64,000 bases of DNA from Wenjunlia tyrosinilytica (lineage in GTDB: Bacteria > Actinomycetota > Actinomycetes > Streptomycetales > Streptomycetaceae), in contig NZ_BMMS01000009.1 of assembly GCF_014646055.1 (NCBI RefSeq), positions 1 to 64,000 on the forward strand, written 5' to 3'. Below are positions 59,588 to 64,000 of the stretch, one piece after another; within the stretch, counting starts at the first letter, position 1; the number at the start of each line of letters is the position of its first letter. The notes under the pieces are model-generated. The model was not told the DNA's origin and ran no database searches. It saw nothing but the letters and a program-made list of their open reading frames with translations. The translations under genes were made by a program, and so were the position numbers.

Positions 59588-61030
59588 GTGACCGCCGCGA
59601 ACCGGGAAGCCCGGATTACCTCCGTACCCACCGTTCCGCCAGGCACGTCCTCTGGCCGATGCCGCCCCGCTCAACGCTCACGCATACGCTTTCCCGGCCT
59701 GCGGATTCCGGCCATACCCGTTCCCGGCCTCCGCATTCCGGGCATTCCTGCGGGCAGCATCCGCCTTCCCGGTTCCCGTGTGCGCAAAGCCCTCGCGGCG
59801 GTCGGGGTGGCCGGATTGGCCGGGGCCCTCATCGCCGGGACCGCCGGCTGCGGTGCCCTGCCGGGCACCGGGGCCTCGAGCGACCCGATCGTCCTCATGA
59901 CATGGGCCCCGCAGGGGACCAAGGGCACCAATATGGCCGGAATGCCCGCCATCGCCCAGGTCTTCGCCAAGGAGGTCAACGCCCGCGGCGGCATCAACGG
60001 CCGCAAGCTGAAGATCATCACCTGCAACGAGGGAAATGACTCCCACAAGGCCGCCGACTGCGCCAACGAGGCCGTCGAGGCCAAGGCCGCGGCGGTGGTC
60101 GGCTCCTACAGCCAGTTCGGCAGCAGCTTCATGCCCCTGCTGGAGACAGCGGGCATCCCGTACGTCGGCGGCTACGGCATCACGACCGACGAGTTCAGCA
60201 GCGCCCTGTCCTACCCCGTCAACGGCGGCACCCCGGCCCTCCTCGCGGGCAACGGCCGCCAGCTCGCCGACTACGGCTGCGACACCGTCTCCCTGATCCG
60301 CCCCGACACCGCCGCAGGCGACCTGATGCCGCTCTTCCTCGACGGCGGCCTGCACGCGGGCAGGCGCCCCCGCGCCGTCGACATCAAGGCCCTGGACGAC
60401 GCCACCGACTACACCCCCGAGGCCCGGCACTCCGTCGGCAGCGATCTGCGCGGCCACTGCGTGACCGCCGCGCTCGGCGACCGCACCAGCACCTTCTTCG
60501 ACTCCTACCGCCGCCTCGAACCCCGCCACACCAAGCTCAGTTCGGTGCTCGGCAGCATCCGCCAGTCCCTCGTGGACGCCACCGGCGGTGCCTCCGGTCC
60601 GCTCGAAGGCGTCTATGTGACGGGCTGGTACCCGCCCGCGGCCGACCCGCGGTGGGACCCGATGAAGGAGGCGGTGCGCGAGTACGGGTTCAGCGACCAG
60701 CGCATCGACACCGCCGACCCGGGCGCGCAGACCACCTGGGTCGCGTACACCGCCTTCGAGGAGATCGCCCGCACGATCCAGGGCGAGGCCATCGACTCGG
60801 ACACCGTGCGCCAGGCGCTCGACAACCGCAAGGGCATCTCCACCGGCGGCCTGACTCCCCCGTTGAGCTGGCGCTTCGAGGACATGCTCCCGCTGCGCGA
60901 CCACTCCCGGATCGTGAACACCGCCGTGACCTACCAGGTGGTCAAGGAAGGCCGCCTGGTCGCCCTGCGCAAGGGCTTCGTGGACGTGCACAAGCTCCTG
61001 GAGGTCGACGTGGAGGACGCGACGGGCTGA
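59588..61030 (+). CDS. ABC-type branched-chain amino-acid-like solute-binding lipoprotein
   Basis: A type 1 periplasmic-binding-fold protein (VLMTWAPQGTKGTNMAGMPA; NARGGINGRKLKIITCNEG; ADCANEAVEAKAAAVVGSY). A signal peptide with lipobox (VRKALAAVGVAGLAGALIAG, then TAGC) begins at a GTG at 59780. The start is uncertain: the GTG at 59588 adds 64 residues including two copies of an FPGLRIPAIP-type repeat, and its ribosome site is weak. No permease or ATPase gene is adjacent, so the ligand and partner are unknown. If 59780 is the real start, the protein is 416 residues. Confidence 0.75.
   Translation: MTAANREARITSVPTVPPGTSSGRCRPAQRSRIRFPGLRIPAIPVPGLRIPGIPAGSIRLPGSRVRKALAAVGVAGLAGALIAGTAGCGALPGTGASSDPIVLMTWAPQGTKGTNMAGMPAIAQVFAKEVNARGGINGRKLKIITCNEGNDSHKAADCANEAVEAKAAAVVGSYSQFGSSFMPLLETAGIPYVGGYGITTDEFSSALSYPVNGGTPALLAGNGRQLADYGCDTVSLIRPDTAAGDLMPLFLDGGLHAGRRPRAVDIKALDDATDYTPEARHSVGSDLRGHCVTAALGDRTSTFFDSYRRLEPRHTKLSSVLGSIRQSLVDATGGASGPLEGVYVTGWYPPAADPRWDPMKEAVREYGFSDQRIDTADPGAQTTWVAYTAFEEIARTIQGEAIDSDTVRQALDNRKGISTGGLTPPLSWRFEDMLPLRDHSRIVNTAVTYQVVKEGRLVALRKGFVDVHKLLEVDVEDATG
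59690..59760. repeat. Direct repeat before the lipoprotein signal peptide
   Basis: TTCCCGGCCTGCGGATTCCG and TTCCCGGCCTCCGCATTCCG recur 30 bp apart, in frame with the following gene. Confidence 0.65.
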
Positions 61031-61048
61031 GCGTCGCCGCAGACGACC

Positions 61049-61095
61049 GGACCCCCGTGGGCCGACCCGTTTCCGGGTCCGGCCCACGGGGGTCC
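61049..61095. terminator. Very strong bidirectional terminator
   Basis: A 21-base arm (61049-61069) starting GGACCCCCGTGGGCC pairs with 61074-61095 with one bulged C and a TTTC loop. It lies between the convergent lipoprotein and proline-rich genes. Confidence 0.9.
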
Positions 61096-61198
61096 GTCAG
61101 TAGCCGGGGGGCTGTGGCCGCGTGGGCAGTGGCCGCGTCGGCTGCGTGGTCCTTGGGACCGGCGTTCACGCCTTCCGGCGGCAGGTCCCGCGGCCTCT

Positions 61199-62869
61199 TC
61201 AGAGATCGGTCCTGGTGCGCTGGGGAAGCCCGTACCTCTTGGCGATCCCGTTCCACAGGTCCGCGGCGCGCTGCTTGGCCTGGGAGGCGTTGCCGCTGGC
61301 GCGGTCGCCCTCATGGCGGTGCAGGGTGACCCTGGCACGGCCCTTGCGGCAGCCGTGCTTCCTGTCCACCTGGTCGGCCCAGGAGGCGTAGTGGTTGTCG
61401 GCGGAGGCCGAGGACGCCCAGCCCTTGTTCAGAGCGGAGGTGAGCTCCGCGTGGTTCGGCAGCTTGGACAGGTCCAGCTCGGAGAGCTTGGAGACCAGGT
61501 CGTTGCGCTGGGCGGCGGCGTCGCGCAGGTTCCGGGCGGCGTCCCGCAGGTCGTCGCAGCGCCTGATGTCGTTGACCGCGGAGATGACCGTCGAACGGCT
61601 CTGGTTGCTGTCCTTCAGCAGGGCGTTGAGGTCTTCGGCCTGCGCCTTGACCGGGTCCTTGGCGTCGCGCTTCGGCGCGGTCGAGGAGGAGCCGGCGTTC
61701 TGCTTGGCGTCGTCGGGCCGGCTGTCGCCGTCACCGCCGGAGCTGAACGCCGCCGCGGCGCCGAGGCCGACCGCGACGCAGCCGACGACCACGAGGCTGA
61801 CGAGGACGGCGGGCGGCAGGCGGCGGCCGCCGCGCGAGGGGCCGGAAGCCGCCCTGCGCGAGCGGGGCGGGGGCGGCGGACCCGGGGGCACCGGGTCGGC
61901 CACGGGCGGTGCGGGCTGGTACTGCGGCGTGGGCACGGGGGCCCGGTGCTGCGGCTGCGGCTGCGGCTGCGCGTGCGCCTGCGGGGCCGGCGGGTAGCCG
62001 GGAGCCGGCGCCGGCGCGGGGGTGTCGGCGGTGACGGGCGGCAGGACCCTCGTCTCGTCCGCCGAGCCGTCCTCCTCCTCGCCCGGGGTCACATAGGAGG
62101 GCTCCTCGCCGTAGGCGCCGGAGGGCAGCCCCGGCCGGATGGTGAACGGGGAGCCGCCGGCGGGCTCGTTCGCCTGGGAGCGCTGCTGTTGTGTCTGCGG
62201 CTGCTGGCGGTGCGAGCGCGGCGCCGAGGGTCTCGACGGGCGCGGCGAGGGATTGGCGCTGACCTCGGGGGGCGCCGTCGGGATCGGCGGAACCGGCGGG
62301 AACGACTGGGGTATCTGCGGTATCTGCCGGGTCTCGTCCGCGGCTCCGTCGGGGAACCCGCCCGGGTGGGCACCGGTGTCCGGGTAGCCGCTGGTGCCCG
62401 GGTGTCCCGCGCCGGGGTGGCCGGTCGGGTGGCCGCCGATCGGGTGGCTGTCGGCCGAGTGGCCGCCGGACGGTTGTCCGCCGACCGGCGAACTGCCGTC
62501 CGAGTACGGAGCGATGAGCTGCGTTTCGTCGGCGGAGCCGGGATCCGGCTCCGGGGCCGTGCCCTGCGGCGCGCCCCACGCCTGCCCCTGCCACGGCTCC
62601 GCCTGCTGCCACTCCCCGAACCCGCCCTGGGGCGCCGGGGGCTGCTGGACATGCGGCGGCTGCGGCTGCTGGACGTGCGGCTGGACCTGCGGCTGGGCAT
62701 ACGGCGGCTGGGCCGACGGGTAGTGCGGCTGCTGGTAGTGCTGCGCCGCCTGCTGGGGCTGACCCGGCGGCTCGGGACGGAAAAGATCGTCCAGTGTCAG
62801 CTCGTCAGGGTCCACACGGCGGTGCCCTCCGGGGCCCCCCGTCTCGTTTCCCCGTCCGCTGTTCGTCAC
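61199..62869 (-). CDS. Proline/glutamine-rich single-pass membrane protein
   Basis: A 556-residue protein. The first 330 residues are a cytoplasmic, low-complexity Pro/Gln/His-rich region (QPHVQQPQPPHVQQPPAP) with DET-(Q/R) motifs spaced along it. A single transmembrane helix (LPPAVLVSLVVVGCVAVGLG) follows. The extracytoplasmic 190 residues are helical (AQAEDLNALLKDSNQSRSTV, DDLRDAARNLRDAAAQRND). The function is unknown. The GTG start at 62869 is supported by MTNSGRG-type beginnings of similar Streptomyces proteins. Confidence 0.75.
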   Translation of the reverse strand: MTNSGRGNETGGPGGHRRVDPDELTLDDLFRPEPPGQPQQAAQHYQQPHYPSAQPPYAQPQVQPHVQQPQPPHVQQPPAPQGGFGEWQQAEPWQGQAWGAPQGTAPEPDPGSADETQLIAPYSDGSSPVGGQPSGGHSADSHPIGGHPTGHPGAGHPGTSGYPDTGAHPGGFPDGAADETRQIPQIPQSFPPVPPIPTAPPEVSANPSPRPSRPSAPRSHRQQPQTQQQRSQANEPAGGSPFTIRPGLPSGAYGEEPSYVTPGEEEDGSADETRVLPPVTADTPAPAPAPGYPPAPQAHAQPQPQPQHRAPVPTPQYQPAPPVADPVPPGPPPPPRSRRAASGPSRGGRRLPPAVLVSLVVVGCVAVGLGAAAAFSSGGDGDSRPDDAKQNAGSSSTAPKRDAKDPVKAQAEDLNALLKDSNQSRSTVISAVNDIRRCDDLRDAARNLRDAAAQRNDLVSKLSELDLSKLPNHAELTSALNKGWASSASADNHYASWADQVDRKHGCRKGRARVTLHRHEGDRASGNASQAKQRAADLWNGIAKRYGLPQRTRTDL

Positions 62870-63259
62870 CGGAACTCCTGCCTCGGTACCTGGACCCTAC
62901 GGAATCGTCGGCTCACGCTACCCGCTCCCGTCCACGCTCGACCACGCACCCGAAAGCAGGTGCGAGGCCCACGCGGTGTGAGCCGAATCGAATCGTCCAA
63001 CTACCCCGTCAGAAGTCCCCTATGCCACGTGGCCGCCGTCACATTCACAATCGGCCATACCGGCTGGAGCCCATGGGTAAGCATCACTGGTTACGCATGA
63101 GTAGTGCGCTGGTGAGCGGTCCTGCCGACCGGTGACCAGCGACCGCCGACACCCACCCGACGCCGGCGGCCCCTGTTTCGGACGGTTTTCGCACAGCCGC
63201 GCGGGGCGGCCGTCGGACGACCGCGGACGGCCGTCACGCCGTTCAGGAACCCGTCATGT
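62870..63259. other. 390-bp intergenic stretch between two minus-strand genes
   Basis: It should contain the promoter of the proline-rich protein gene and holds the terminator of the TPR gene (63207-63233). I see no gene or repeat array here. Confidence 0.6.
63207..63233 (-). terminator. Hairpin after the TPR regulator gene
   Basis: CGGCCGTC (63207-63214) pairs with GACGGCCG (63226-63233); loop of 11 bases, 26 bases beyond the stop codon on the minus strand. Confidence 0.6.
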
Positions 63260-64000
63260 TCAAGCGGCCATCTCCTCCTCGACCAGCCGGGCACTGAAGT
63301 CCCGCACCACGGACTCCTCGCGGAACGGCTCCAACCGCCGCCGGAAGTCGTCGAGATACTCGGCGCCCCGGTTGGAGCGCAGCCCGGCCAGCAGCCCGAC
63401 CGCCCGCTCCGCCGTGGAGCACGCCTCCTCCACCTCGCGCTGCTGGACCTGCGCCGTGGCAAGCAGCAGGAGATCGACCGCGCGCCTGCGCACCCGTTTC
63501 TCCGGGTGGGCGTCCAACGCCTCCTGCGCGTAGCGCTGCGCGGGACCCGGCTGCTCCAGATCGCGGTGGCAGTGGGCCAACTCGTCCGCCAGATAGGCGT
63601 GGTCGAAGTGCGCGATCCAGTCCGGGTCGTCGTCCGGGCGGCTGCGCTCCATCGCGTCCAGCGCCCTCGCGGTCGCCAACTGGCAGGCCCTGGAGTCCCC
63701 GAGCTGGGCGTGCCCGCGGGCCTCGGCGGCGAAGAACATCGCCAGCGTCGTCGGCGTGACCTGTCCTCGCGCGCCCTCCTGGGCCGCCCTCGCCAGCTGG
63801 GCGATCTCCCTGGGACTGCCCAACTGCGCCGCGAGATGGCTCATCCCGGCCGCCAGGACATACCCGCCGTAAGCACGGTCGCCCGCCGCCTGAGCCATCC
63901 TCAGCGCCTGGATGTAGTAGCGCTGGGCCAGTCCGGGCTGCCCGGTGTCCACGGCCATGTACCCGGCCAGCTCGGTCAACCGGGCGACGGCGCTGAACAG
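63260..64000 (-). CDS. NsdA-like TPR regulator, C-terminal part (5' end outside window)
   Basis: The frame is open to the window edge and continues upstream beyond it (LFSAVARLTELAGYMAVDTG). About 247 residues of TPR-type helical repeats are visible (QPGLAQRYYIQALRMAQAAG; RACQLATARALDAMERSRPD; PGPAQRYAQEALDAHPEKRV), ending in FRRRLEPFREESVVRDFSAR. The arrangement closely parallels the C-terminal half of the regulator at 31356. NsdA of S. coelicolor, a repressor of development and antibiotic production, belongs to this family. Confidence 0.7.
   Translation of the reverse strand: MFSAVARLTELAGYMAVDTGQPGLAQRYYIQALRMAQAAGDRAYGGYVLAAGMSHLAAQLGSPREIAQLARAAQEGARGQVTPTTLAMFFAAEARGHAQLGDSRACQLATARALDAMERSRPDDDPDWIAHFDHAYLADELAHCHRDLEQPGPAQRYAQEALDAHPEKRVRRRAVDLLLLATAQVQQREVEEACSTAERAVGLLAGLRSNRGAEYLDDFRRRLEPFREESVVRDFSARLVEEEMAA

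Overview
The window is very GC-rich actinobacterial DNA, almost certainly from a Streptomyces or close relative. The evidence is an afsR/afsS/afsK locus, a family GH18 chitinase with DasR-type operators, TPR regulators of the NsdA type, many GTG and TTG starts, GTGA/ATGA gene overlaps and near-continuous coding. I saw no rRNA or tRNA genes, insertion sequences, CRISPR arrays or phage genes.

Layout. 1-830: the 3' end of an afsR-like regulator and afsS, with a SARP-type direct-repeat operator between them. 826-6959: a fadD3-like CoA ligase, a thiolase-fold aldolase (Ltp) with its DUF35 partner, an enoyl-CoA hydratase, an epimerase and a small membrane protein. 7064-9361: afsK. 9519-22439: the core of a steroid C/D-ring (HIP, methylhexahydroindanedione propionate) catabolic cluster: paired acyl-CoA dehydrogenases, fadA6, ipdC-ipdB-ipdA-echA20, an Rv3549c-like SDR, a TetR regulator, another dehydrogenase with a deazaflavin enzyme, and a second Ltp. 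22621-32747: an accessory stretch with a seven-bladed lectin-like propeller, a two-component system, the second DUF35 protein, a GNAT enzyme, a ugd-Nudix-asparagine synthetase operon and an NsdA-like regulator. 32964-36674: ADP-forming acyl-CoA synthetase, enoyl-CoA hydratase and flavin reductase. 36819-40296: an FGE-fold protein, a GlxA-type regulator and an MFS transporter. 40324-46777: ADH, ALDH, ipdF, an acyl-CoA dehydrogenase and an Rv3548c-like SDR, divergent from a cyclase-family hydrolase. 47161-49475: an anti-sigma-type ATPase and the chitinase. 49507-55354: two acyl-CoA dehydrogenases, an SDR, an amidohydrolase and a divergent CoA ligase. 55374-64000: chromosomal housekeeping and regulatory genes (STAS protein, sigma factor with a zinc-finger partner, purU, SCO4402-like protein, orphan solute-binding lipoprotein, proline-rich membrane protein, TPR regulator).

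The unifying signal is a 15-bp palindrome, CTGAC-N5-GTCAG. It occurs at twelve clear positions and one weaker one, nearly all in promoter regions of the catabolic genes from 2.5 to 53.8 kb, and I did not see it at the accessory genes. It ties at least fourteen transcription units into one probable regulon. The best candidate regulator is the TetR protein at 18433-19080, which sits where KstR2 sits in mycobacteria but does not resemble KstR2. Its presumed operator also differs from the known KstR2 motif.

Together the genes would activate a steroid-derived acid to its CoA ester, shorten side chains by beta-oxidation and aldol cleavage, and open rings D and C hydrolytically (EchA20, IpdAB) before thiolysis. 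No ring A/B genes (kstD, kshAB, hsaACD) are present, so the natural substrate (sterol, bile acid or HIP itself) cannot be fixed from this window. Interspersed short tandem repeats, several inside or at the ends of genes, are a second notable feature.
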